From the NCBI GenBank assembly GCA_041394265.1, contig JAWKIO010000005.1, positions 4,712,001 through 4,776,000 of the forward strand: a DNA stretch of 64,000 bases, in the 5' to 3' direction. Origin of the DNA: Acidimicrobiales bacterium (GTDB taxonomy: Bacteria > Actinomycetota > Acidimicrobiia > Acidimicrobiales > SZUA-35). The notes beneath the pieces were generated by a model. It had not been told where the DNA came from and did no database searches. It was given only the letters and a program-made list of their open reading frames with translations. A program made the position numbers and the translations under genes. Within the stretch, counting starts at the first letter, position 1. Every line of letters begins with the position of its first letter. Below, in pieces: positions 25,376 through 32,735 of this stretch.

Positions 25376-25405
25376 CGGACGACCCGGCCTGAGCCGGGTC
25401 GTCCG
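25376..25405 (-). terminator. rho-independent terminator of the HU gene
   Basis: A perfect 13-bp stem (arms 25376-25388 and 25393-25405, GC-rich) with a 4-nt loop CTGA. On the minus strand it is followed after three bases by TTTT. It lies downstream of the HU gene and its repeat array and upstream of the LLM gene. Confidence 0.75.
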
Positions 25406-25436
25406 ACGCACTCGTTTCGAGTGGGAAGTGCTGTTC

Positions 25437-25528
25437 TGATCAGCGCTTGGCGCTGTGCTTGATCAGCGCTTGGCGCTGTGCTCGATCAGCGGTTCGCGCT
25501 GTTCTGAAATCAGCGCTTGGCGCTGCGG
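25437..25528 (-). repeat. four tandem copies of the HU gene 3' end, each with a small hairpin
   Basis: On the minus strand a roughly 23-nt unit, AGCGCCAAGCGCTGATC plus about six bases, occurs four times in a row. The first copy is the end of the HU reading frame (Ser-Ala-Lys-Arg-stop); three more follow beyond the stop, one with a few changes (AGCGCGAACCGCTGATC). Each unit can form AGCGC-CAA-GCGCT. The array ends just before the terminator at 25376-25405. Confidence 0.8.
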
Positions 25529-25803
25529 CCGAGGAGCCATTCCTTCATGGGGGCCGAGGTCGACACCTTGATCGAACGGCTCTTCTTGATCTTCAGCGGC
25601 TCGCCGGTCTGCGGGTTACGGCCCTTGCGGGGACCACGCTCGGTCATCGAGAAGGTGCCGAAGCCCGGCCACGCAACCTTGTTGCCCTTCTTGACCTCTT
25701 CGGCGGTGTAGTCGAAGAACGCGCCGAGCACGGCCTCAGCCGTCTTCTTGTCGGAACCGCCACGCTCGGCGACGGCGCTGATCATTTCTGCCTTGGTTGC
25801 CAC
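25510..25803 (-). CDS. HU family DNA-binding protein
   Basis: A 97-residue histone-like protein: ATKAEMISAVAERGGSDKKTAEAVLGAFF forms the N-terminal helices, KKGNKVAWPGFGTFSMTERGPRKGRNPQTGEP is the saddle with the DNA-intercalating arm (RNPQTGEP), followed by KIKKSRSIKVSTSAPMKEWL. It compacts and bends DNA, probably as a dimer. It ends soon after the core, with no long basic tail of mycobacterial type. The GTG start has a perfect AAGGAG 5 nt upstream, unlike most genes here. The last codons and stop are repeated downstream. Confidence 0.95.
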   Translation of the reverse strand: MATKAEMISAVAERGGSDKKTAEAVLGAFFDYTAEEVKKGNKVAWPGFGTFSMTERGPRKGRNPQTGEPLKIKKSRSIKVSTSAPMKEWLLGRSAKR

Positions 25804-25831
25804 TGCAACTCCTTCGTATGGGGGAACGAAG
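25804..25831 (-). promoter_or_regulatory. HU ribosome binding site partly in a hairpin
   Basis: The Shine-Dalgarno AAGGAG (complement at 25809-25814) shares three bases with a 6-bp stem CTTCGT/ACGAAG (25812-25817 with 25826-25831, 8-nt loop). Pairing would partly hide the ribosome site. Confidence 0.4.
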
Positions 25832-25952
25832 CCCATAGGAAAGCAGGGTTTGGACGGAAACGGTGGGATAGTGCCTTGAATTTCCGGGGTTTTCTTCTGC
25901 GGTTCGCCGCGCGACGGCGCAGCTACAGGTGTCTGGCCCGAGATCGGGTGTC

Positions 25953-25958
25953 TAGTCT
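25953..25958 (+). promoter_or_regulatory. -10 box (TAGTCT) of the cupin gene
   Basis: TAGTCT ends 8 nt before the ATG at 25967, predicting a leaderless transcript. Confidence 0.45.
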
Positions 25959-25966
25959 TGCGATCG

Positions 25967-27058
25967 ATGACGACCACCACCGCCCTCGCCGACCTCACGT
26001 GCCGTGACCTCGGCGCGGCCATCGACGCCCTGCGTTCAGTCGGATTTCGTGTCGAGCGCATCTCTCCAGCCGACAATCCGATCGAGGCCGACCTCAGCGG
26101 TCACGGGGCCCGGTTCCGTGTTCGTCGAGTGTCCGAGGGCGAGCTCGTCCCGGCCACGCTGCACCTGGGTGTGCAGACCACGACGGAACCCGACGACACC
26201 TCGGCTGCCGCTTCGACCAGCGTGTCGTGGCCGACGAACTGGACGGTCGTTCCCTTCGACGCCGAGCGTCCGCTCGTTCTACCGCCAATGGTCCCCGAGC
26301 TCGTGGTGTCTCGCCGATCCGACACCGAGCTCGGAGTGGGTCGAGCCGGGATGCTCTACCGAGACCTGATCCCGTCCCGACACGGTGGACGATTCATTGC
26401 CTCCCACATTCACATCCCCGACGGCGGACCGGTGCCCGACTACGTGCACTATCACCGCATTCGCTTCCAGCTGATCTTCTGTGCACGGGGCTGGGCCCGA
26501 TTGGTCTACGAAGACCAGGGCGAGCCGTTCATCATGCGTGCCGGCGACGCCGTGCTGCAGCCGCCCGAGATCCGACATCGGGTCCTCGAAGCCTCGGATC
26601 ATCTCGAAGTGGTCGAGATCGGCTGCCCGGCCGAACACGACACCCTGGGCGAGCTGGGATTCGACCTCCCGACGACCGACATCGACCCCACGCGCGATTT
26701 CGGCGGCCAGCGTTTCGTCTGGCATCAGGCCGAGGGCGCGAGCTACGAGCCGTGGGATCACCCGGGGTTCGAGGCTCGGAACACCGGCATCGATACCGCA
26801 ACTGATGGCCTCGCCGACGTCAGAGTCGCGCGAGCGACGGGGGACGACGTGCCGCACCATGCGCTCCGAGCGCACGACCGCGAGTTCCGGTTCCACTTCG
26901 TCCTCGAAGGGTCGACCGTGCTCGAACTCGACGGTCGCAACGAGCTGCGGCTCGAGCAAGGCGACAGTGTCAGTGTGCCGGCCGGTCTCGCCTACCGATT
27001 CCGGCCGAGTGACGGGCTCGAGCTGCTCGACGTGTCCGTCGGTCAGCCGTCCACCTGA
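25967..27058 (+). CDS. double cupin protein with VOC-like N-terminus
   Basis: A 363-residue protein. Residues about 5-55 (TCRDLGAAIDALRSVGFRVERISPADNP) resemble half a VOC domain. A first cupin follows at about 140-235 (SHIHIPDGGPVPDYVHYHRIRFQLIFC, GDAVLQPPEIRHRVLEA), with several His suited to bind a metal. A second lies at about 285-360 (VLEGSTVLELDGRNELRLEQGDSVSVPAGLAYRF). It resembles bicupins of ring-cleaving or isomerase type, but no function can be given. The last 16 nt overlap the end of the convergent PAS gene. Confidence 0.72.
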   Translation: MTTTTALADLTCRDLGAAIDALRSVGFRVERISPADNPIEADLSGHGARFRVRRVSEGELVPATLHLGVQTTTEPDDTSAAASTSVSWPTNWTVVPFDAERPLVLPPMVPELVVSRRSDTELGVGRAGMLYRDLIPSRHGGRFIASHIHIPDGGPVPDYVHYHRIRFQLIFCARGWARLVYEDQGEPFIMRAGDAVLQPPEIRHRVLEASDHLEVVEIGCPAEHDTLGELGFDLPTTDIDPTRDFGGQRFVWHQAEGASYEPWDHPGFEARNTGIDTATDGLADVRVARATGDDVPHHALRAHDREFRFHFVLEGSTVLELDGRNELRLEQGDSVSVPAGLAYRFRPSDGLELLDVSVGQPST

Positions 27059-27972
27059 GAGAGGTGGCGCAGCGTCGAGGCAATCTCTCGGAGCTGGGCA
27101 ACCGACGAGGACAGCGAACCCGACGACTCCGTCACGCCGGACAGCACCGCGCTCACGGCGCTGACTCCAGACGTCAGCTCGTCGGCGAGCGTGTCGATCG
27201 ATTCGAGTGACGCCTTGGTCGAGCCTGCGAGCGTCTTGACCTCGCCCGCCACGACGCTGAATCCCTTGCCGTGCTCGCCGGCTCGTGCCGCCTCGATCGT
27301 GGCGTTGAGTGCGAGCAACGAGGTCTGCTCTGCGAGCTTGCGGATGGTCTCGGCCGTTCGGGAGATGTCGGTGACTCGCTCGACCAGATCGTCGACGATC
27401 GAGACCGCCTCGTCGAGCCGACCACCGAGTCCACTTGCCGTTTCGTACTCGGTCATCGACGCAAGGGCCTGCGCCTCGTCGTGTACCCGGGTGGCCAGTG
27501 ATTCGACCTCTTCCTGGCGGTGCCGCTCGGCCGTGATGTCTCGCCCGATCGAGACGAACGAGACCAGGCGACCGGCGGAGTCGAACAGCGCTCGGTCGGT
27601 CCATAGCTGCCACCGAAGCTTGCCCGACACCTCGGATGACGGGTGTTCGTTGCGTTGCTCGGGGTTGCTCGGCGTCAGGGATCGGAGCTGGACGAGGTGC
27701 TGCGACACCAGTTGCCGCACACTCTCATCGACCAGCTCCATGAAGTTCGTGCCGATCAGCGCTTCACGAGTTGTGTGATGGTAGGCGGCGTACGATTCGT
27801 TGACCCAGGTCAGGGTGCCGTCGGGCTCGAACCGGCAGATCATCTCCGGCAGGAGATCGAGCATCGGCGCGAGGGCGTCATCGTGCCTCGCCGCTTCGCT
27901 GCGTCCGGGCGCAACGAGGGTGGCCGTTGGGGGAGCACTGTCCCGATGTAGCAATCGCCGCAAGAAGCTCAT
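27043..27972 (-). CDS. PAS domain methyl-accepting chemotaxis-like protein, cytoplasmic
   Basis: A 309-residue protein without membrane segments. A PAS domain occupies about residues 35-160 (LLPEMICRFEPDGTLTWVNESYAAYHHTTREALIGTNFMELV; SFVSIGRDITAERHRQEE). A short MCP signalling tip follows, with the hairpin LAEQTSLLALNATIEAARAGEHGKGFSVVAGEV, where CheA and CheW bind. The tip is flanked by far fewer heptads than in a full receptor. It probably senses redox state or a small ligand in the cytoplasm. ATG 27972 (MSFLRRLL) is chosen; ATG 28005 would add 11 residues. Confidence 0.85.
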   Translation of the reverse strand: MSFLRRLLHRDSAPPTATLVAPGRSEAARHDDALAPMLDLLPEMICRFEPDGTLTWVNESYAAYHHTTREALIGTNFMELVDESVRQLVSQHLVQLRSLTPSNPEQRNEHPSSEVSGKLRWQLWTDRALFDSAGRLVSFVSIGRDITAERHRQEEVESLATRVHDEAQALASMTEYETASGLGGRLDEAVSIVDDLVERVTDISRTAETIRKLAEQTSLLALNATIEAARAGEHGKGFSVVAGEVKTLAGSTKASLESIDTLADELTSGVSAVSAVLSGVTESSGSLSSSVAQLREIASTLRHLSQVDG

Positions 27973-28033
27973 CGGTGGCAGCTTCGTCGTCGGTCGCTCG
28001 ATCATGAGACCGACGCGCAGGGCACTGCGGGGT

Positions 28034-28480
28034 TCAGCCGTTGGCGTATTGGCGGCCGATGGTGAAGGCCATCACCGCCGAGAACCACCCGATGGCGATC
28101 AACGCCGCCAGGAGTCGATTCGAGGTCGGTGTCTCCCCGCGGACCCACCAACCGCCGGCCAAGAAGGCACCCATGGGGAGCAACCCGCCGAGGTAGTGGA
28201 TGTAGAGCTGGACGATGCCCTGCCCCTGGTCGAGCAGTTTGATACCGATGAGCACCTGAAGAGCCAACACGACCTGCGCGACCGAGATGAGGATCTTGCC
28301 CCCGAGGTCGAGCGATCGGCCCTTGATCGCGAGCCAGCCAACCCAACCGGTGGCAACGGTCATCGTGAGGAGCACGAGCGATCCGACGACGACGTGGACG
28401 CTCGACGAGATGATCCAGTTGTCGATCTTGCCGTCACCGAGTGGCGACGCGGACTGGGCAAGGACGGTCGGGTCGATCAC
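28034..28480 (-). CDS. four-helix membrane protein of the ECF42 operon
   Basis: A 148-residue integral membrane protein with four predicted helices (about residues 25-48, 62-82, 92-110 and 122-142; for example VHVVVGSLVLLTMTVATGWVGW and IHYLGGLLPMGAFLAGGWW). No domain is recognised; the arrangement resembles small DoxX/DUF-type membrane proteins. The GTG start overlaps the sigma-factor stop by GTGA, so it is the third gene of the DGPF-sigma operon and may be linked to sigma-factor control or its response. Confidence 0.68.
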   Translation of the reverse strand: MIDPTVLAQSASPLGDGKIDNWIISSSVHVVVGSLVLLTMTVATGWVGWLAIKGRSLDLGGKILISVAQVVLALQVLIGIKLLDQGQGIVQLYIHYLGGLLPMGAFLAGGWWVRGETPTSNRLLAALIAIGWFSAVMAFTIGRQYANG

Positions 28481-29742
28481 CGAGCCAGGCTACGGCGACG
28501 GGTGACGTCTTCGAGTCGTCGAGTGAGGAAGCGCTGCTCGGCGGGACTCGTGGTCAGGTCGAGCGCGAGGCGGTACTGCTCGGCGGCGTCGTCCCAGCGT
28601 CCGAGCTGGCGGAGGAGGTCGGCTCGAGCGGCCGGCAGGAACCGGTAGCGCTCCAGTCGACCGCTTGCCTCGAGTGTGTCGAGGAGCGTCAGTCCGTGCT
28701 CGGGTCCGTGGACCATCGACTCGGCGACGGCGGCATTGAGCGCCACGACGGCCGACGGCGCCACCTCCATGAGTCGTCGATAGAGGTTGGCGATGTGCGC
28801 CCAGTCGGTCTCGGCCGCCGTCGGGGCCAGCGCGTGAATGGCGGCGATTGCCGCCTGCAATTGGAACGGACCAATGCGCTGTTGTTCGAGTGCCCGGGCG
28901 AGGCGGTGGTGGCCTTCGGCGTTTGCTGCCGCGTCCCAACGTGATCGGTCCTGTTCATCGAGCAGCACCATCTCGCCGTCGGCGTCGATGCGGGCGTGTC
29001 GCCGGGCGTCGGTGAAGCAGAGCAGCGCTGCAAGACCGTTGGCCTCGGGTTCGTCGGGCAGGAGGTCGGCGACCATCCGAGAAAGCCAGCGGGCCTCGTC
29101 GCACAGGCTGCCTCGGACGAGGTCGACGCCGCTCGGTTCACGCTGGCCGTCGGTCGGGGCGTGGCCTTCGGTGAAGATGAGGTAGATGACGTGGAGGACG
29201 GCAGCGAGCCGGTCGTTGAGCCGCTCGGGATCGGGGATCACGAACGGCACGTTGGCGTCTCGTACCTTGTGTTTGGCTCGGACGAGCCGCTTCGCCATGG
29301 TCTCCTCGCCGACGACGAAGGCCGCAGCGATCTGCGCCGTCGAGAGGCCGCCAACGTGGCGCAGCGTCAGTGCCACCTGGGCCTCGGTGGCGAGCGATGG
29401 GTGGCAGCATCCGAAGATCATGGCCAGCTGGGAGTCCTCGATCACCGATGCGGGAGGTTCGGCCTGGTCGTCCCCCTGGTCGAGCATCGCCCCGAGAACC
29501 GCGAGGCGCTCGTCCATCGACTGGCGTCGCCGGAGCTGATCGATGGCCTTGCGCCGAGCGGTCGTGAGCAACCAGGCGCCCGGCCGATCGGGGGTGGTGG
29601 CGGGACCCCACCGCTTGGCTGCTTCGACGAACGCATCCTGTGCTGCATCCTCGGCCAGTTCGAGGTCGCCCAGGTCTCGCATGAGTGTGGCCACGAGACG
29701 TGGCCACTCCTCGGCGAAGACCTGGGCGACGGGCGAGAACAT
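28477..29742 (-). CDS. RNA polymerase sigma factor, ECF42-like with long C-terminal extension
   Basis: A 421-residue sigma factor. Region 2 (RLVATLMRDLGDLELAEDAAQDAFVEAAKRW, about 14-45) and region 4 (TLRHVGGLSTAQIAAAFVVGEETMAKRLVRAKHKVR, about 128-163) lie in the first 170 residues. The remainder is a large helical extension of the DUF6596/TPR kind (YLIFTEGHAPTDG; RLMEVAPSAVVALNAAVAESMVHGPEHGLTLLD) that defines ECF42. Such factors have no anti-sigma protein and depend on the extension. The gene directly upstream encodes a DGPF protein, the hallmark partner of ECF42, and overlaps by one base. Confidence 0.92.
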   Translation of the reverse strand: MFSPVAQVFAEEWPRLVATLMRDLGDLELAEDAAQDAFVEAAKRWGPATTPDRPGAWLLTTARRKAIDQLRRRQSMDERLAVLGAMLDQGDDQAEPPASVIEDSQLAMIFGCCHPSLATEAQVALTLRHVGGLSTAQIAAAFVVGEETMAKRLVRAKHKVRDANVPFVIPDPERLNDRLAAVLHVIYLIFTEGHAPTDGQREPSGVDLVRGSLCDEARWLSRMVADLLPDEPEANGLAALLCFTDARRHARIDADGEMVLLDEQDRSRWDAAANAEGHHRLARALEQQRIGPFQLQAAIAAIHALAPTAAETDWAHIANLYRRLMEVAPSAVVALNAAVAESMVHGPEHGLTLLDTLEASGRLERYRFLPAARADLLRQLGRWDDAAEQYRLALDLTTSPAEQRFLTRRLEDVTRRRSLAR

Positions 29743-30098
29743 CAGAGCGAGGGGATCTCCATGATGGGACGCACCTCGACCGACCCGTAGCCGGTGAGGG
29801 GCGTCTTGGCTGCCCAGTCGAGCGCCGCGTCCAGGTCGGGCACGTCGATGATGTAGTAGCCGCCCAACTGTTCCTTGGTCTCGGCGAAGGGGCCGTCGGT
29901 CGTCAGCACCTCACCGCCACGCAAGCGGACGGTCGTTGCGGTGGACACAGGATGGAGCGGTTCGCCGGCCACCATCACGCCGGCGTCGACCAGGGCTTGG
30001 GAGTAGGCGAGCCACTGTGGCATCTCGGCGGCCTGTTCGGGACTTCCGGGCTTGGGACCGGCGTCGGCGGCGGAGTAGAGCAGGAGCATGTAGTTCAT
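29742..30098 (-). CDS. DGPF (YCII-related) protein, partner of ECF42 sigma
   Basis: A 118-residue ferredoxin-like fold protein of the YCII superfamily. It begins MNYMLLLYS, carries the TDGPFAETKEQLGGYYIIDV signature around residues 68-88, and ends with the typical EVRPIMEI. Proteins with this motif nearly always neighbour ECF sigma factors and are members of their regulon, perhaps with a small catalytic or sensing role. AAAGGACC precedes the ATG. It is first in the operon, followed by the sigma factor and a membrane protein. Confidence 0.9.
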   Translation of the reverse strand: MNYMLLLYSAADAGPKPGSPEQAAEMPQWLAYSQALVDAGVMVAGEPLHPVSTATTVRLRGGEVLTTDGPFAETKEQLGGYYIIDVPDLDAALDWAAKTPLTGYGSVEVRPIMEIPSL

Positions 30099-30153
30099 GG
30101 GTGGTCCTTTGATCGATCGGGCCGTGCGGCCCGTTGCTTCGTGACACCCAGAC

Positions 30154-30180
30154 GACGAGCCGGGACCGCCGAGATGGACA
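30154..30180 (-). promoter_or_regulatory. possible ECF-type promoter of the DGPF-sigma operon
   Basis: On the minus strand TGTCCA (30180-30175) and CGTC (30157-30154) are separated by 17 nt, resembling the TGTCGA / CGTC pattern described for ECF42 target promoters. It lies about 55 nt upstream of the DGPF gene. The match is partial. Confidence 0.3.
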
Positions 30181-30200
30181 GCATCGGCAGGTTTTTCTCG

Positions 30201-30812
30201 CTACTCCTGCAATGCCGAATGGTCGTCGGTGTCGAGGATGGGGTCGGGGGTCGTGTCGAGCTCGGTCGCAGCAGTCGGATCGCGCTCGTCGGCGGGTTGC
30301 TCGGGTGCATCGAGCTGAGGATTGATCAGTGTCTCCCAGAGGCCGAACGCGATCGCCCCGCACACCACGTAGATGTCGGCGACGTTGAAGACCGCAAACC
30401 AGCTCACGTCGATGAAGTCGACGACAGAGCCGGTCAGGAAGCCGTCGTCGGCGCGAAAGATCCGGTCGAGGAGGTTGCCGATGGCTCCCCCAAGGATGAT
30501 CGAGAAGAAGACAACACGATGCACGATGGTCGCCCGATGCAGCTGCACGGCCAGATAGACGACCATCCCGATCACGCCGATCCCGATCAGGCGACCCCGA
30601 CCCTCGCCCGTGCCGAACGAGAAGCCGTTGTTGAACAGGAGATCGAACTCGAGGGTCGGAAGGAGCGGGATCCGGTGACCGTCACTCAGCGCGCTGAGTG
30701 CCCACTGCTTCGTGATCCAGTCGGTGAAGATGGTGAAGACGATGATGGTCGCTGCGATCAGCGATCGACGGGTCGAGGTCACCACGACGACGGTAGTGGC
30801 TGTTCGCCTCAT
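30201..30812 (-). CDS. lspA: lipoprotein signal peptidase II
   Basis: A 203-residue membrane aspartyl protease that removes signal peptides from lipoproteins after diacylglycerol transfer. The conserved elements are FTDWITKQWAL in the first helix, NNGFSFG, IILGGAIGNLLDRIF with the first catalytic Asp, and DVSWFAVFNVADIYV with the second. Four membrane helices are present. The N-terminus before helix 1 is short and basic. The C-terminal about 40 residues are acidic and probably disordered. Several lipoproteins in this window (34979, 42417, 43070, 43459, 44070, 49129) are its substrates. The start lies only 30 nt from that of the divergent peptidase gene. Confidence 0.94.
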   Translation of the reverse strand: MRRTATTVVVVTSTRRSLIAATIIVFTIFTDWITKQWALSALSDGHRIPLLPTLEFDLLFNNGFSFGTGEGRGRLIGIGVIGMVVYLAVQLHRATIVHRVVFFSIILGGAIGNLLDRIFRADDGFLTGSVVDFIDVSWFAVFNVADIYVVCGAIAFGLWETLINPQLDAPEQPADERDPTAATELDTTPDPILDTDDHSALQE

Positions 30813-30842
30813 ACCGGGGCAGCCCTGGGCCGACGCTGGGGT

Positions 30843-31514
30843 ATGGACCCGATCTCCGGTATCACCGCGCGCCTCAGCGCGATCGAATCCCGGGTGAAGG
30901 CCGGCCCCTCACCGAGTGGTGGCCAGTTCGGCGACCTCCTTCGAGCCGAGCTCGCATCGCGGAACAACAACGGCGTCCTGGGCTACAGCGCCACCGGCGA
31001 GACACCCGGCGGCAGCTTGGCTTCGGCGTACGCCAACCTCGGACTCACGCAGCCGTCCGTAGCAACGAGCGGCCTGACTCCGGCGCTCCGACTCGAACCG
31101 GGGCAGTACCCGTCGCTCACGCCCCCGGCGGACCTCGTGCCGTACGGCAACGGGAAGGTGCCGGCCGAGGCGTTGACGGCGCTGTCGGTGCCCGGCCACT
31201 CGTTGTATGCGCCGGCGGCGAATGCCTTCGAGAAGATGGTGGCGGCCGCCAAGGCCGACGGCGTCACGATTGGGGTGACCGACTCCTATCGTCCGCTGGC
31301 GGTCCAGGAGCGGCTCGCGAAGGAGAAGGGCCTGTACTCCCAGGGTGGTCTGGCGGCCACACCGGGCACGAGCAATCACGGTTGGGGGCTGGCGCTCGAC
31401 CTCGACCTCGATGACTCGGCGCAGGCGTGGATGCGAGCGCACGCTCCCGACTACGGGTTCGTCGAAGACGTGCCGCGAGAACCGTGGCATTGGACGTATC
31501 GACCCGCCTACTAG
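30843..31514 (+). CDS. D-alanyl-D-alanine carboxypeptidase family (VanY/M15) protein, perhaps flagellum-associated
   Basis: A 223-residue protein with a C-terminal M15B peptidase domain: GVTIGVTDSYRPLAVQERLA (about 138-157), GTSNHGWGLALDLDLDD with the H-x6-D zinc ligands, and EPWHWTY with the third His. The N-terminus has no signal peptide; it reads MDPISGITARLSAIESRV, a helix pattern (MDPIxxIxxRIxxIxSR) that I know from actinobacterial flagellar-cluster proteins exported by the flagellar route. It may therefore open peptidoglycan for the flagellum. That is inference: no flagellar gene is in the window. Confidence 0.8.
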   Translation: MDPISGITARLSAIESRVKAGPSPSGGQFGDLLRAELASRNNNGVLGYSATGETPGGSLASAYANLGLTQPSVATSGLTPALRLEPGQYPSLTPPADLVPYGNGKVPAEALTALSVPGHSLYAPAANAFEKMVAAAKADGVTIGVTDSYRPLAVQERLAKEKGLYSQGGLAATPGTSNHGWGLALDLDLDDSAQAWMRAHAPDYGFVEDVPREPWHWTYRPAY

Positions 31515-31517
31515 AGT
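31512..31517 (+). promoter_or_regulatory. -10 box (TAGAGT) of the rimK-like gene
   Basis: TAGAGT overlaps the TAG stop codon of the peptidase gene and ends 6 nt before the ATG at 31524, predicting a leaderless transcript. Confidence 0.45.
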
Positions 31518-31523
31518 CGACCC

Positions 31524-32735
31524 ATGAAGCTCGGCATCCTTTCCCGCGCCCCCCGGTCGTACAGCACGCAACGCCTACGTCAGGCGGCCGAGGACCGTGG
31601 TCACGATGTCCGGGTGCTCAACACGCTGCGATTCGCGATCGATCTCGCGAGTGACGAGCCGGATCTGCAGTACCGAGGCAAGTTGTTGCCCGACTACGAC
31701 GCGATCCTGCCCCGTATCGGCGCCTCGATCACCTTCTTCGGGCTCGCCGTCGTTCGCCAGTTCGAACAGATGGACGTCTACACCCCGAGCCCGGCGAATG
31801 GCATCGCCAACTCTCGCGACAAGTTGCGTTCGGCGCAGATCCTCGCCCGCCACCGCATCGGCATCCCGGCAACCACGTTCGTGCGTGACCGGGCCGACGT
31901 ATTGCCGGCGATCGAACGGGTTGGTGGCGCGCCGGTCGTGATCAAGTTGCTCGAGGGCACCCAGGGCATCGGCGTGATCCTGGCTCCCGACACCAAGGTG
32001 GCCGAGGCCGTCATCGAGACCCTGCAGAGCACCAAGCAGAACGTGCTGATCCAGCGATTCATCAAGGAGTCCAAGGGCAAGGACCTACGAGCGTTCGTCG
32101 TCGGTGACCAGGTGGTCGCGGCCATGCGCCGTGTCGCCCAGGGCGACGAGTTCCGATCGAACGTGCACCGTGGAGGCATCGCCGAGGTCGTCGACCTGCC
32201 CGAGGAATACCAGCGGGTAGCGGTTCAGGCTGCCCAGGTGATGGGGCTCAAGGTGGCCGGGGTCGACATGCTCGAGTCCGACCTCGGTCCGCTGGTGATG
32301 GAGGTCAACTCCTCACCGGGGTTGGAGGGCATCGAGACGGCCACCGAACTCGACATCGCCGGCGTGATCGTCGACTACATCGCCAATCAGGTCGCCTTCC
32401 CAGAGGTCGACGTGCGCCAGCGGCTCACGGTGAGTGCGGGCTACGGGGTTGCCGAGATCCATGTCGGTGAGGGCGCACACATCCTCGGCAAGTCGATCGC
32501 CGATTCCGGGCTCGCCGAGCAGGACATCACCGTGCTCACGCTCCATCGGGGTGTCACCGTCATTCCGAACCCGCGCACGAGCCGGGTGCTCGAGGCCGAC
32601 GACCGTCTCCTCTGTTTCGGGCGGCTGGAGTCGATGCGAGACCTCGTCCCGGCCCGGCGTCGTCGTCGTGCTCGGCCGGTGGTGCAGCCCCTACCGGAAC
32701 ACCTCGCAACCGACGACGATCACGCCGATTCGTGA
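31524..32735 (+). CDS. rimK: RimK-family ATP-grasp glutamate ligase fused to a TrkA-C (RCK_C) domain
   Basis: A 403-residue protein. Residues 1-290 match RimK (KLGILSRAPRSYSTQRL, LPRIGASITFFGLAVVRQFE, SRDKLRSAQILARHRIGIPAT; ATP-grasp motifs KLLEGTQGIGV and MEVNSSPGLEGIE). RimK adds glutamate to ribosomal protein S6 or makes polyglutamate. Residues about 305-375 form an RCK_C domain (VAEIHVGEGAHILGKSIADSGLAEQDITVLTLHR, EADDRLLCFGRLE), which in potassium channels binds nucleotides. The basic and acidic tail follows. The domain may make the ligase respond to a nucleotide such as c-di-AMP; that is inference. The last 16 nt overlap the convergent MFS gene. Confidence 0.88.
   Translation: MKLGILSRAPRSYSTQRLRQAAEDRGHDVRVLNTLRFAIDLASDEPDLQYRGKLLPDYDAILPRIGASITFFGLAVVRQFEQMDVYTPSPANGIANSRDKLRSAQILARHRIGIPATTFVRDRADVLPAIERVGGAPVVIKLLEGTQGIGVILAPDTKVAEAVIETLQSTKQNVLIQRFIKESKGKDLRAFVVGDQVVAAMRRVAQGDEFRSNVHRGGIAEVVDLPEEYQRVAVQAAQVMGLKVAGVDMLESDLGPLVMEVNSSPGLEGIETATELDIAGVIVDYIANQVAFPEVDVRQRLTVSAGYGVAEIHVGEGAHILGKSIADSGLAEQDITVLTLHRGVTVIPNPRTSRVLEADDRLLCFGRLESMRDLVPARRRRRARPVVQPLPEHLATDDDHADS

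Noticed and set aside
25437..25528. HU 3' repeats as a small CRISPR or attachment site
   Set aside because: Units are directly joined without spacers and derive from the coding end of HU; no integrase is near.
29685..30842. Long open frame running into the M15 peptidase gene from upstream
   Set aside because: It is the antisense of the sigma, DGPF and lspA genes; the peptidase starts at 30843, and the upstream translation is rich in Arg, Gly and His without domain character.
30813..30842. Promoters in the 30-nt gap between lspA and the peptidase gene
   Set aside because: No TAnnnT box at leaderless spacing is clear on either strand; promoters may lie inside the opposite genes.
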